NCBI GenBank assembly: GCA_963740945.1
Contig: CAVUGE010000014.1
Span: 124,001-188,000 of the forward strand
Direction of reading: 5' to 3'
DNA: 64,000 bases
From: CAVQBP01 sp963740945
Lineage (GTDB): Bacteria > Bacteroidota > Ignavibacteria > Ignavibacteriales > Ignavibacteriaceae
Below are positions 37,605-47,747 of the stretch, piece by piece (position 1 is the stretch's first letter; each line of letters begins with the position of its first letter). The position numbers and the translations under genes are program-made. The notes under the pieces were generated by a model, which saw only the letters and a list, made by a program, of their open reading frames with translations, had not been told where the DNA came from and did no database searches.

Positions 37605-37995
37605 ATCATTTATTTCACCCCTTCGGGGTTTGAATTTTACTGCTATTTTATATGTTCTACAATAATATCACACCTTCGGTGTTCAAAAATTCTTTGTGGT
37701 TAGAATATCACTGCTATTTTATATTTTCTATAATAATATCACACCTTCGGTGTTAAAAATTCTTTGGGTTTGAATATATTTTATATTTTCTACAATAATA
37801 TCACACCTTCGGTGTTCAAAAATCTTTGTGGTTAGAATATTACTGCTATTTTCTTTTTAATTTTTTATTAACTACTCCCCCGGCTGAAGCCGAGGGGAAT
37901 AGATAGAGTTTTATAAGAAATCGGTCATATACAATAAGCACCGGACTGAAAGTCCGGTGTTAACCTTTAATAATATCACACCTTCGGTGTTCAAA
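37605..37995. repeat. Array of TTCG-loop hairpins (family C) between hisB and hisC
   Basis: About four tandem copies of a unit with ACCCCTTCGGGGT or ACACCTTCGGTGTTC hairpins separated by TATTTTATATTTTCTACAAT. A segment with CCCCCGGCTGAAGCCGAGGGG and CACCGGACTGAAAGTCCGGTG follows, and parts of it repeat at 38041-38112. Confidence 0.85.
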
Positions 37996-38112
37996 AATTC
38001 TTTGGGTTTGAATATTACTGCTATTTTCTTTTTAATTTTTTATTAACTACTCCCCCGGCTGAAGCCGAGGGGAATAGATAGAGTCTTATAAGAAATCGGT
38101 CATATACAATAA

Positions 38113-38224
38113 GCACCGGACTGGATAAGGTTGCGTGAAAAGTCAACAGTAATTTAACCTCACCCCCTACCCCCTCTCCTTAGAAAGGAGAGGGGGAGGG
38201 ACTGGAAGTCCGGGTGTTAACCTT
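38113..38224. repeat. Composite palindromic repeat (family A), next to hisC stop
   Basis: CACCGGACTGGATAAGG, TTGCGTGAAAAGTC, the CCCCCTCTCC hairpin and ACTGGAAGTCCGGGTGTTAACC. It abuts the hisC 3' end. Confidence 0.8.
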
Positions 38225-39305
38225 TATTTAATTTAATGTTGCTTAATTCTTCCCATAGGATATCGTTTTCTTCTTCGTTGCCGATTGAAATTCTGAGACA
38301 GTTTTCAAGTTTTGGCTGCGTGCTTCTGTCTCTCACTATGATTCCTTTTGATAATAATTTATTTTGCACAGCCTTTGCATTTTCAAATTTAACAAGTAAA
38401 AAATTTGCATCCGAATTATAAACTTTTTTTACAATTAATAAAGTTTCAAGCTGATTTTTAAGACGTTCTTTTTCTTTAATTATTGATCTAACATAATTAT
38501 CCTTTAATTCAGAATGAGAAATAGCTCTTTCCAGCACGTATCTCGTTAAAGAATTAATATTATAAGGAGCTTTAATCTTAAATAAAATATCAATTATTTC
38601 CGTATTTGCTGCACAGAAGCCTGATCTTATTCCGGCAAGTCCCCATGCTTTTGAAAAAGTTCTCAGTATAATCAAATTCTTATGATTTTTTATTTCATCA
38701 ACAAGAGTATCTTTAATTGAAAAGTCAATATAGGCTTCATCAACAACGACAATTAGATTTAATTCTTCGCATAATTTTATTATATCATTCTTGTTTAATA
38801 TATTGCCTGTGGGATTATTGGGAGAACATAGAAAAATCATTTTAGTCTGTTCATTAACCATTTCTTTAACTGCATTTAGGTCAGGTTGGAAGTCATCATT
38901 AAGAAGCACTTCCCTGGTTTCAACATTATTTATATCGCTTGCAACTTTATACATTCCATAAGTAGGTTCGGGAATAATTACATTGTCCTTGCCGGGATAG
39001 CAGAATACTCTTATCAATAGGTCGATTATTTCGTCGGAGCCTACACCGAAGAATATATTTTCAGGAGGTATTGAATAATATTCTCCGGTAATTCTTCTAA
39101 TTTCTTTTTGATGCGGGTCGGGATAACGGTTCAGCTTCAGCCCATTTGATTTGCCCGAAGGTAAAGCAGTTTCGAGGAAAGTTGTACCGAAGCTGTTTTC
39201 ATTTGCATCGAGAAGTATCCCTTCGGTGCTGTCATAGATATCCCTTGCGGATGTGTAGGGCTTGAGATTGATTATATTATTTCTTACTAATGATTTTATG
39301 TTCAT
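38217..39305 (-). CDS. hisC: Histidinol-phosphate aminotransferase
   Basis: 362 residues, fold type I aminotransferase. PLP Lys in RTFSKAWGLAGIRSGF, substrate/PLP contacts in CSPNNPTGN and VVDEAYIDFS, and C-terminal Arg in LRISIGNEEEN. It starts 4 bases after the hisD stop. A repeat block of 636 bases separates it from hisB. Confidence 0.96.
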   Translation of the reverse strand: MNIKSLVRNNIINLKPYTSARDIYDSTEGILLDANENSFGTTFLETALPSGKSNGLKLNRYPDPHQKEIRRITGEYYSIPPENIFFGVGSDEIIDLLIRVFCYPGKDNVIIPEPTYGMYKVASDINNVETREVLLNDDFQPDLNAVKEMVNEQTKMIFLCSPNNPTGNILNKNDIIKLCEELNLIVVVDEAYIDFSIKDTLVDEIKNHKNLIILRTFSKAWGLAGIRSGFCAANTEIIDILFKIKAPYNINSLTRYVLERAISHSELKDNYVRSIIKEKERLKNQLETLLIVKKVYNSDANFLLVKFENAKAVQNKLLSKGIIVRDRSTQPKLENCLRISIGNEEENDILWEELSNIKLNKG

Positions 39306-39309
39306 GTTT

Positions 39310-40641
39310 TTATTTAATAGAACGCTGATTTTTATGATTCTTATGATTAGTTATGATTTTTTTTAGTCTGATTGAAACGGCGTTTTTATGTGCGGATAAA
39401 CCTTCTGTTTCGGCCAGGGTTTCTATGGTTTTTGAAATATTTGAGAGACCTTCTTTTGTTAATTGCTGGAATGTGATTGATTTCATGAAGGATTCTACGG
39501 AAATGCCGCCGGTACTTTTAGCAAATCCGGAGGTTGGAAGCGAATGGTTTGTACCCGATGCATAATCTCCAGCGCTTTCCGGTGAATAATTCCCGATAAA
39601 AACCGAACCTGCATTAAGAATCATCTCTTTAATATTTTCCGCATTTTTTATGTTTAAGATTAAATGTTCAGGCGCATAATTATTGCTGAACTCGACAGCT
39701 TCATCCATATTTTGCACCAGCAAGGAGAAGGAATTTTCCAGTGATTTTTCTGCAAACTCTTTTCTCGGCAATATGCTTAATTGCTTTTCAAGCTCCACAT
39801 CTATTTTATCAATTGCAGCTTCAGAATTAGATATCAAAATCACCTGAGAGTCGATGCCGTGCTCTGCTTGAGAAAGAAGATCGGCTGCAGCAAAAGAGGG
39901 TTCTGCATATTCATCAGCAATAATTAAAACTTCACTTGGACCAGCTATCATGTCAATAGCACAGCCTTGCGGGTCTATACTTACCAGCATCTTTGCTGCA
40001 GTTACGTACTGGTTACCAGGTCCAGCTATTTTATTTACTTTTGGTATTGAAGGATCACCGTATGCCATTAAGCCGATTGCCTGAGCGCCTCCTATTTTAT
40101 AAAATTCATTTATTCCGCAAATCTTAGCGGCAAATAAAAGCGGATAATTTATTAAGTTATTTTTTGCGGGAGAGGCGGCGATAATTCTTCTGCAGCCTGC
40201 AATCTTTGCAGGTATGCCGAGCATCAGCATTGTGGAGGGGAGTACAGCATTACCGCCCGGAATATATAGTCCTACATTTTCAATTGCTTTAAATTCCCTT
40301 CTGCATTTTACCCCTTCAGCCGTTTGAATTTCATAAGCAGCGGGTTTCTGCATTAAATGGAATTTCTCAATATTCTTTGCGGCAGTCTCTAAAGCTGCTT
40401 TGATTTTTTTATCAAGTTTTCTATCCGCTTCTTCGAATTCACTTTTTGATACTAATAGATTATCCCCTGTAAATCCATCTAATTTTTTAGCATAATCGAT
40501 TGCGGCTGTTACACCATTTTGTTTTATTTCATTGAGAATTGGTTTAACAATTTCAAATATTTTTTCAAAATTAATAGCGGGTCGTTTTAACAGATTATTA
40601 TATTCTGACGGAGATAAATCTTTAATATTAAATCTTTTCAT
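39310..40641 (-). CDS. hisD: Histidinol dehydrogenase
   Basis: 443 residues. Motifs: YIPGGNAVLPSTMLMLGIPA, the Zn/catalytic region LLSQAEHGIDSQ, IAGPSEVLIIADEYA, and NYAPEHLILN. It carries out the final two NAD-dependent oxidations to histidine. hisG precedes it by 10 bases. Confidence 0.97.
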   Translation of the reverse strand: MKRFNIKDLSPSEYNNLLKRPAINFEKIFEIVKPILNEIKQNGVTAAIDYAKKLDGFTGDNLLVSKSEFEEADRKLDKKIKAALETAAKNIEKFHLMQKPAAYEIQTAEGVKCRREFKAIENVGLYIPGGNAVLPSTMLMLGIPAKIAGCRRIIAASPAKNNLINYPLLFAAKICGINEFYKIGGAQAIGLMAYGDPSIPKVNKIAGPGNQYVTAAKMLVSIDPQGCAIDMIAGPSEVLIIADEYAEPSFAAADLLSQAEHGIDSQVILISNSEAAIDKIDVELEKQLSILPRKEFAEKSLENSFSLLVQNMDEAVEFSNNYAPEHLILNIKNAENIKEMILNAGSVFIGNYSPESAGDYASGTNHSLPTSGFAKSTGGISVESFMKSITFQQLTKEGLSNISKTIETLAETEGLSAHKNAVSIRLKKIITNHKNHKNQRSIK

Positions 40642-40651
40642 AATTGAATTT

Positions 40652-41518
40652 TTATTGGATCATGTTTTCAATAGGTAACAAAAGAATTCCGGAAGCACCA
40701 GCAGCTTTTAGATCATCTATAATATCCCAGAATGTCTTTGAAGGAATTACAGCATGAACCGCGAGCAGGTTCTCATCTGCAAGATGGAGTACGGTAGGAC
40801 TTTTTAATGCCGGTATTATTCTGACTATTTTTTCCAGCGATTCCTTCGGGATATTCATCATCAAATATTTCGAAGAACGGGCGGTAAGAACGGAGCGCAT
40901 TCTTTTTAAAATATCGTTTAATATTATTTTTTTACCAGTATCTTCAAATTCATTTTCGGATGAGATTAAAACTGCTTCCGAATCGAATACTTTGAAAGAT
41001 TTCTTTAATTTATTCATCATTAAAGTATTCCCGGTGGAAACAATATCGCAGATCAGGTCAGCTACGCCTAATGAAGGAGCAATTTCAACAGAACCGCTTA
41101 ATTCAATCAGTTTTGCTTCAAGCTTATTTTTTTCAAGGAAATTTGATAGGATTCCGGGATAAGAAGTGGCAATTGTTTTTCCATTCAAATCATTTAAATC
41201 ATTTATTTCCGTATCATCGGGGTGGGCAAGAATTAAGCTGCATCGTCCGAAGCCCAGCTTCTCCTGAATTTTTATTTTAGCCTGCTTTTCGAAGACTACA
41301 TTTTCGCCGACTATACCTACATCGGCGACTCTGTCCTGCACATATTCGGGGATATCATCATCACGTAAAAAAAGAATATCGAGCGGAAAGTTTCTGACGG
41401 ATACTACCAGCTTTTCGGAATAGTTCTCGATATCAAGACCGCAAAGCTTTAACAGTTCAAGTGATTTATCTGTTAACCGGCCTTTTTTCTGAATTGCAAG
41501 CTTCAAATTTCCATTCAT
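40652..41518 (-). CDS. hisG: ATP phosphoribosyltransferase, long form
   Basis: 288 residues, the long form with a C-terminal regulatory ACT-like domain (about 215-288; SPTVLHLADENLLAVHAVI), so it is independent of HisZ and likely feedback-inhibited by histidine. N-terminal LAIQKKGRLTDKSLELL and the PRPP loop region ICDIVSTGNTL are present. It is the first gene of the his operon, so the promoter should lie above 41518. I see no his leader peptide there. Confidence 0.96.
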   Translation of the reverse strand: MNGNLKLAIQKKGRLTDKSLELLKLCGLDIENYSEKLVVSVRNFPLDILFLRDDDIPEYVQDRVADVGIVGENVVFEKQAKIKIQEKLGFGRCSLILAHPDDTEINDLNDLNGKTIATSYPGILSNFLEKNKLEAKLIELSGSVEIAPSLGVADLICDIVSTGNTLMMNKLKKSFKVFDSEAVLISSENEFEDTGKKIILNDILKRMRSVLTARSSKYLMMNIPKESLEKIVRIIPALKSPTVLHLADENLLAVHAVIPSKTFWDIIDDLKAAGASGILLLPIENMIQ

Positions 41519-41801
41519 GCGTGAGTCCTTTTAAAGTAAATATTCGAAAATATCATTTAAAACTAAAAATCCGGCATGTGCCGGATATATATTTATTTAG
41601 TTATTGTATCTCATAAATTCAATACATACCGGCAGATAATTTCCTATGATGATGCAAATGTAATTCGGTATGTAATATATTATCTTTCATTTTGAAGTGT
41701 AAAAATACATAAAAATAGAATTATTTCAAATGGTAAAAATTCGGGGAAGGTTTACCACTAAGGCACTGAGGACACGAAGGAACACTAAGTCAAATTAGCA
41801 C

Positions 41802-41997
41802 CAAAGGTCAAAGGTCAAAGGTCAAAGGTCAAAGGTCAAAGGTCAAAAGTCAAAAGTCAAAGGTCAAAGGTCAAAGGTCAAAGGTCAAAAGTCAAAGGTC
41901 AAAGGTCAAAGGTCAAAGGTCAAAAGTCAAAGGTCAAAGGTCAAAGGTCAAAAGTCAAAGGTCAAAAGTCAAAGGTCAAAAGCAAAAGTCAAAAGCA
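41802..41997. repeat. AAAGGTC heptamer microsatellite
   Basis: About 27 tandem copies of the 7-base unit CAAAGGT with CAAAAGT variants, upstream of the his operon. It is preceded by GCACTGAGGACACGAAGGAA, a phrase also found at 48411 and 58415. Confidence 0.92.
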
Positions 41998-42015
41998 AAA
42001 CGGGGGGTGGGTGCG

Positions 42016-42445
42016 AAGTAATCACCGGACTGGAAGAGGCTGTGTGAAAAATAAAGATGGTCTCAACCTCACCCCCCGGCCCCCTCTCCTTAGCAAAGAG
42101 AGGGGGAGGGGCCGGACTAAAGTCCGGGAGGGATAATATTGGGGATTACGAATAATCACCGGACTAAAATGTCCGGTGTTAACTTTCGGTTGAATGTAAT
42201 TGCGGTGTTAACTTTTGGTTCAGAGATCTTTCCGAGACTATTTGTATTTTTAAAATAAGATTTGTTTTGGTTAGATTACCGGTAGGAGTTTGAAATATGT
42301 CTGATGAAAATAAACGTAATGCTTTAAAAATGTCTTCTGGGATTATAATACCGTTAACTTCTTCCCCTGATCACCACAATGAATTGCGGAGTTAACCTTT
42401 GGTTTCCTGATCACCGCAATGAATTACGGTGTTAACTATTAAAAA
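42016..42445. repeat. Family A repeat followed by CAATGAATT hairpins
   Basis: 42021-42190 is a full family A unit. After it come weaker hairpins of the form CACCGCAATGA-ATTACGGTG-TTAACC (42372-42440), which keep the same GTTAACCTTTGG tail with a changed stem. No gene is evident in 41519-42607. Confidence 0.82.
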
Positions 42446-42607
42446 TTGTTGAATCTTTATAATTTTAATGTTAAGTTAAAGATTAAAATCTATTTAAATT
42501 AAGGGGGATTATATCTTAATATTTTCTTATAAATTCCAGTATTCAGAGCTATTATTAATTTTATAGTAGAAGAATATCTAAAGTTATAATTCGTAAAGGG
42601 ATGGTTA

Positions 42608-42832
42608 ATGAAAACCGTGGAAATTGAAAAACTTAAAATGTTATACGGTGTGAAAGAAAGGAATAAATCTTTTAAGATATATCAGAAGTCAGATGGTGAA
42701 TTTATTGTTATAAGAAATCGTTATATACTGGGATTGATTAAGATTAAGAAAGTTTTAAGCTTCAGGAACAAAGAAGAAGCCATTGATTATATTATTCAGA
42801 ATACAACTCATTTTCACGATATAGAAATTTAA
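42608..42832 (+). CDS. Small protein, unknown function
   Basis: 74 residues, charged, with no signal peptide. It reads as a short beta-beta-alpha protein (SFKIYQKSDGEFIVIRNRYI). The ribosome binding site AAAGGG is 6 bases before ATG. It is isolated between repeat blocks. No family is recognised. Confidence 0.45.
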   Translation: MKTVEIEKLKMLYGVKERNKSFKIYQKSDGEFIVIRNRYILGLIKIKKVLSFRNKEEAIDYIIQNTTHFHDIEI

Positions 42833-42905
42833 GAAGTTTAAGACACAAGACACAAGTAAAAAGATACAAGTAAAAAGAAACAAGTAAGAAAAGAAACGGG
42901 GAGAG

Positions 42906-42955
42906 GGGCGTTAACCTTTGATCACCGCAATGAATTACGGTGTTAACCTTTACCA
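42906..42955. repeat. CAATGAATT hairpin repeat
   Basis: GATCACCGCAATGAATTACG followed by GTGTTAACCTTTACC, the same unit as at 42.4 and 44.1 kb. Confidence 0.7.
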
Positions 42956-42968
42956 CCTTATTTTTCTA

Positions 42969-43628
42969 TCATTTTAATGTAAATGAGGAAGTAGGCGACC
43001 ATTTAATCTTTTGCTTTGATGAAGTCAAAGCTGAATAAAGGATGCAATGGTTATGTTTTTTAAAAAGTTCTTTTTGAGTTCCATTCAGTTTAAATGAAAC
43101 AGGGGTATTTCCAGTCGTTTCCGTATCATCAATTAGTTTTTGAATATATTCCATTGAGTAATCATTTTGCTGGGTATCATTAAGTTCGTAAAAGAATAAA
43201 ACCAGATGGATGATTAAAGGTAAAGATGATCGCAGTTTACTATCGATTTCCATGGTGATAAGGTTATTCTTATATGAATGGTTTAACGGGGCAGGCAAAT
43301 CTCCGGACGGAGTTATTATATTTTTCATTGTCAGATTCATTTCATCTTTGGGTATGGGGTTGTGACTAATGAGTCGCTGATTGGAATTTGAACCATGAAT
43401 CTGTGCAACTGACCATACGTCAGATAAAACAGGTATGGAATTAATTAATTTTGCAAATTTGACCTTTAGACCGAATTTTCTTCTTGCTGCCTTTGCAGAA
43501 GGTGAATTACTTACGTTGACTTTATCAGGTAATAAATAGACAACTTCCTTACCGTTCCTGATCCTTGTAACGGTATTTCCGAGTTTACCGCTAATATTTC
43601 CCAAACTGTTATTTTTTCGAGTCGCCAT
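42969..43628 (-). CDS. DUF6266-like protein, unknown function
   Basis: 219 residues. The N-terminus SLGNISGKLGNTVTRIRNGK followed by KAARRKFGLKVKFAKLI fits a Bacteroidota family of small proteins with a GKxGNxV start and a Gln/Arg-rich helix, of unknown role (I associate it with DUF6266). The rest has no motif I know. There is no signal peptide. It is monocistronic and surrounded by repeats. Confidence 0.55.
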   Translation of the reverse strand: MATRKNNSLGNISGKLGNTVTRIRNGKEVVYLLPDKVNVSNSPSAKAARRKFGLKVKFAKLINSIPVLSDVWSVAQIHGSNSNQRLISHNPIPKDEMNLTMKNIITPSGDLPAPLNHSYKNNLITMEIDSKLRSSLPLIIHLVLFFYELNDTQQNDYSMEYIQKLIDDTETTGNTPVSFKLNGTQKELFKKHNHCILYSALTSSKQKIKWSPTSSFTLK

Positions 43629-43688
43629 TAGATATTTTCCTTAATTGTTAATACTAATATAATAATAATTTAATAGGAATCATAGCGT

Positions 43689-43738
43689 AGGTGGAGCGAA
43701 GGTGAAGCGAAGGTGAAGCGAAGATGGAGCGTAGGTGG
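43689..43738. repeat. Tandem 11-bp repeat
   Basis: GGTGGAGCGAA, GGTGAAGCGAA (twice) and GATGGAGCGTA, related to the tandem at 11854-11904. Confidence 0.75.
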
Positions 43739-43879
43739 ATGGTAGGAAGATAGGAGGATAGGATACCGGATAAATTTAGAGATTAGATGTCAGAGATCAG
43801 AAAGGCAGATGTCAGAAAGGGCAGGGGGTATCGAGATTAGCGGGTAGTTGGGGTTTGGGTGAGGGTTATAGCTTGCATG

Positions 43880-44180
43880 CACCGGACTGGAAGAGGCTGT
43901 GTGAAAAGTCAAGATGAGCATAATAATATCCCGCATATTGGTCTCAACCTCACCCCCCGACCCCCTCTCCTTCCGCTATAATCGGGACAGGTAGCAAGGC
44001 GAGGGGGAGGGACCGGACTTGGAAGTCCGGTGTTAACCTTTGGACCACCGCAATGAATTACGGTGTTAACCTTTGGACCACCGCAATGAATTACGGTGTT
44101 AACTTTTGATCACAGCAATGAATTATGGTGTTAACTTTTGGGTCATGGCAATGGATTATGGTGTTAACCTTTGGATCACC
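43880..44180. repeat. Family A repeat plus tandem CAATGAATTACGGTG units
   Basis: 43880-44042 is a family A unit containing an insert, CCGCTATAATCGGGACAGGTA, also seen at 47.1 kb. 44043-44180 has four or five tandem units of about 36 bases (CACCGCAATGAATTACGGTG, then TTAACCTTTGGAC). 44181-44534 shows no gene. Confidence 0.85.
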
Positions 44181-44534
44181 GGAATGATAATAAATGGAAA
44201 ATTTTATGTTTATAGGATTGAATTTGATATTTTGATGTTTTACATTTGAATGCTCGGATGTGAATATTTTTTGAGCGAGTTGATGAAAAAAGTTAAGAAC
44301 AGTTACAAATCTCCAACTCCAATCCGGATTAACTCCATGATATAATCACAATAATATTCTTATTAAATGCGTCATTACAGTTAAATCACTAACTAATATG
44401 TGGCTCAAGAGGCGAAGCAGTGTCATCTTTCAAATACTTATTCTTGCGTAACTTGAGTATTGAAAGTCATTTCATGTTATTTTGTATTTATTGATTGGTA
44501 TTATATTTATTTTTGATTTTGAGAAAAGGTCTAA

Positions 44535-46807
44535 ATGAAGAATTCTAAGGATAGTAATTACGAATACGGGGAAAACGATTCTAAATCTTTAAAAGAATAT
44601 TTGCTGCTTGTCCGGAATAATCTTTTTCCTTTTGTGTTAATTGCAGCGGTTTGTTTTGCTGTTGCCGTACTCTATGCATTGAGCAGCAAGGATATTTATG
44701 AATCGGAAACTGTTCTGAAGATTTCAAAACCATCGGGGAATATTCTTAATATCGCCGATAATGCCCGATATGATGGATCTCGGGATGGACCGTTTTATTG
44801 CCAACGAGATTGAAATAATAAAAAGTTATACCAACAGGACGAAGGTAGCGAATGCGCTTGATTGACAGTCTTGAAGGAATCCGAAAATAAAAATGATTTT
44901 TACCTGGTATAAAAATCATAATCAAGGAAATAAGTCCATCGATTCTTTAGTGCAATTACTGGATAAGGAGTTACAGTTGAACAAAAAAGGGGTCTGGATA
45001 TGGTAACTATAACTGCAGAATCACCTTCACCTTATGAAGCAACGTTAATAGCAAACAGTTACGCAGAACAATACAGAAGCTTAAATTTGGAAGTTAACCG
45101 GAACCAGTTAACATTCGTGAAAAATTTCCTATATGAACAGAAACTTGAGAAAAGCAAAATGAGTTAGATATTGCAGATAATTCATTAAGAAGTTTCCAGG
45201 AAAGAGGTGAGAATTATTGCTTTAGATGCACAGGCTGCGGCAATGATAGACCAGCTTTCAAAATTCGAAGCAAGGATGAATGCCGCAAAGATTGATTATA
45301 TGTCATCTACAAATGTATTAAACCAATATAAGGATGAGCTTAAAAAGCAGGATCCGCGAATGGCGGATTACCTTGAAAGTCTAAGTTCAAGGGCATACAT
45401 TGATGCACTGCAGAAGCAGCTTGCCGAACTTCAAATAAATAAAGACCTGGCGTTTTCTAATGCCAAGTCAAAATTAGATGTTGATGCAAAGATTAAGGAA
45501 TACGATCGGAAGATTAATGATCTAAAGCAAAAGCTAACTCAAAAAATGGAGATCATTAAAGCAGGGATATTTGCAAGCAGCCCGGAAGAGGTAAAAGAAT
45601 TATCACAAAAAATAATAGTAGAAACAATTAGAGATGATTCTTTAAATATTATAATTAATGGGCTAAAAGGGATTGTAGAGAGTTACGAACAAAAATTTAA
45701 TACATCTGCCCAAAAAATCAATTGAGCTGGCGAGTCTTAGAAGGAATAGTGCAATCCCTGCAGAAGTTGAATTCTCTGATTGAAGAGAAGTACCAGGAAG
45801 CAGTAATTAACGAACAATCACAGCCTGGAAATGTTCTTGTAGTTGATAAAGGGAGAATCCCGGAAAAACCTGCTAAACCGAATAGGTCACTGATTGTATT
45901 AATTGGGATTGTTCTAGGGACAGGATTAGCATTCGGGTATGTTTTAATTAAAGATTACTTCGACGATACAATTAAAACTCCGGAAGATATTCAAAAGAAG
46001 AAAATAAATATACTTGCCTGGATACCACATGTTGAAGGGATGGGGGATAAAAGAACAAACGAATATGAATTTATTGTAGCAAAGAAGACGAAGTCTATTC
46101 CAAGTGAAGCTTTTAGAGCATTAAGAACAAGAGTGCAGTTTTCAAATGTTAATATAGAATCTTTTAAGACGATATTAATTACTTCATGCTTACCACAGGA
46201 AGGGAAAACATTTATTTCCTTAAATCTTGCAGGAAGCATGGCGCAAGCTGATAAAAAAGTACTGCTAGTTGACTGCGACCTTAGAAAGCCGCGGCTTCAT
46301 GGAATTGTTGGAGTTAAGAAGAGTCCAGGTTTAGTCGATTATCTTTTTAATTTAGTTAATATTAATGAAGTTATTCATCCTTCCGAAGTGGAGAACCTGA
46401 GTTACATATTTTCGGGAACAATACCACCGAACCCTGCAGAGGTATTACAATCGCAAGCATTACTGAATTTCCTCAATGAAATGCGAAAACGTTTTGATGT
46501 AATAATAATTGATTCCCCACCGATTATTTCAGTAACGGATTCTGAAATATTATCCCGAATTGCAGATGGAACTATTTTAATAGTATCTGCTGATAAAACC
46601 GAAATAGACTTAATGGAGACTGCTGTTAAGTTATTAAAGAATGATAAATCACCTTTCCTTGGTGTTGTTCTAAATAACTTTATTTACAAGAACGGGTATG
46701 GATCTTATTATAAATATTATTATTACTATTCGCATAATACGAACGGGAATGAAAATAAACATGAAAAGGCTGGGGGGAAGGGGAGTGTATCTAGTCTGGA
46801 AAACTAG
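44535..46807 (+). pseudogene. Wzc-like polysaccharide co-polymerase / tyrosine kinase, N-terminal half decayed
   Basis: Start MKNSKDSNYEYGENDSKSLK, then a Wzz-type TM segment (LFPFVLIAAVCFAVAVLYAL). After residue 80 the frame breaks repeatedly, and family sequence can be followed only by changing frame (MDRFIANEIEIIKSYTNR; DMVTITAESPSPYEATLIAN; LDAQAAAMIDQL). I count about nine indels between 44785 and 45790, some not in homopolymers. The kinase part (about 45820-46800) is intact: TM2, Walker A LPQEGKTF, VLLVDCDLRKPR, FDVIIIDSPP and a C-terminal Tyr cluster. It would control capsule/exopolysaccharide chain length. No other polysaccharide gene is near. Confidence 0.85.
45722..46807 (+). CDS. 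Residual BY-kinase ORF of the broken Wzc gene
   Basis: 361 codons open from TTG 45722. Residues from about 30 onward carry the periplasm-proximal linker, TM2 (SLIVLIGIVLGTGLAFGYVL) and the complete cytoplasmic tyrosine-kinase domain with the terminal Tyr-rich tail (YYKYYYYY). The first about 25 codons are out of frame with the family. Whether it is translated alone is unknown. Confidence 0.55.
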   Translation: MSWRVLEGIVQSLQKLNSLIEEKYQEAVINEQSQPGNVLVVDKGRIPEKPAKPNRSLIVLIGIVLGTGLAFGYVLIKDYFDDTIKTPEDIQKKKINILAWIPHVEGMGDKRTNEYEFIVAKKTKSIPSEAFRALRTRVQFSNVNIESFKTILITSCLPQEGKTFISLNLAGSMAQADKKVLLVDCDLRKPRLHGIVGVKKSPGLVDYLFNLVNINEVIHPSEVENLSYIFSGTIPPNPAEVLQSQALLNFLNEMRKRFDVIIIDSPPIISVTDSEILSRIADGTILIVSADKTEIDLMETAVKLLKNDKSPFLGVVLNNFIYKNGYGSYYKYYYYYSHNTNGNENKHEKAGGKGSVSSLEN

Positions 46808-46978
46808 TATTAAAATTAGTATTGAGTATTGGAGTATTGAGTAGGGAGATTAAATAAGTCAATTGTCATTAAGTAGTCATTCTTCCATCCATAAATTCCC
46901 AATCCGCCGGAAAGATTAAAAAATGATTTGATGAAAGTAGTAAGAAGTTAACCCACCCCCCTGGTTTTTAGAGATTAT

Positions 46979-47250
46979 TAACACTAAGTCAAATTCCAAA
47001 AGACAAATAAACAAATGACAAATAAGCTCCAAAAGAAAAAATTCAAAATTCAAAGTAATCACCGGACTGGAAGAGGCTGTGTGAAAAATAAAGATGGTCT
47101 CAACCTCACCCCCCGACCCCCTCTCCTTCCGCTATAATCGGGACAGGTAGCAAGGAGAGGGGGAGGGGCCGGACTAAAGTCCGGGAGGGATAATATAGGG
47201 GATTACGAATAATCACCGGACTGGAAGTCCGGTGTTAACCTTTGGCAAAA
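46979..47250. repeat. 75-bp direct repeat plus family A unit
   Basis: 46979-47055 (ACACTAAGTCAAATTCC and so on) is repeated almost exactly at 48421-48500. 47058-47250 is a family A unit ending GTTAACCTTTGGCAAAAACAG. 47251-47453 is AT-rich and without a gene. Confidence 0.85.
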
Positions 47251-47453
47251 ACAGAGCTATATAAAGAAATTTACTAAAAAGAAGCTTATTATGAAAACAA
47301 TTAATATAAATATGAGGCGAATTAAAAATTAAAAATCTCGTATCTGGCTTACACCACAGACAACAGACATTGCAAGGTATTTTATATTATTAACAATTTG
47401 GGTAAGTTTTATTTGTATTGTATTCATAAGTATTTAATTGAGTAATACTTTTT

Positions 47454-47735
47454 ATGAGACTAAAAGATTATGAAGTAGAAGCGATAAAAAATGTTGTAAA
47501 AAAATATGATAAGAACGCTCAGGTATATCTATTTGGTTCCAGAACTGATGAGACAAAAAGAGGCGGAGATATTGATCTATTGATTATTTCCGATATATTA
47601 ACATTTAATGAGAAAAGGAAAATTAGACTGGATTTATATAAAAGATTAGGAGAACAAAAAATAGATATTATCATTACTAAAGAAATTAGAGGGGCGTTCA
47701 TAAAGCTTGCTTTTGAACAGGGAGTTAGATTATAA
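47454..47735 (+). CDS. MNT-type nucleotidyltransferase (antitoxin-like)
   Basis: 93 residues. The minimal nucleotidyltransferase motif is YLFGSRTDETKRGGDIDLLI (GS-x9-DxD) and the third Asp is in KIDIII. In HEPN/MNT modules this protein modifies and neutralises the HEPN RNase. Here its partner follows 12 bases later, and both members are intact. It is the first gene of the TA island. Confidence 0.88.
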   Translation: MRLKDYEVEAIKNVVKKYDKNAQVYLFGSRTDETKRGGDIDLLIISDILTFNEKRKIRLDLYKRLGEQKIDIIITKEIRGAFIKLAFEQGVRL

Positions 47736-47747
47736 TCACAGAACTAT

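Noticed and set aside
41802..41997. CRISPR or iteron origin
   Set aside because: A plain heptamer tract with no spacers, no replication initiator gene and no AT-rich unwinding region specific to it.
44043..44180. CRISPR array
   Set aside because: The 36-base periodic units are tandem near-copies without unique spacers, and no cas gene is present.
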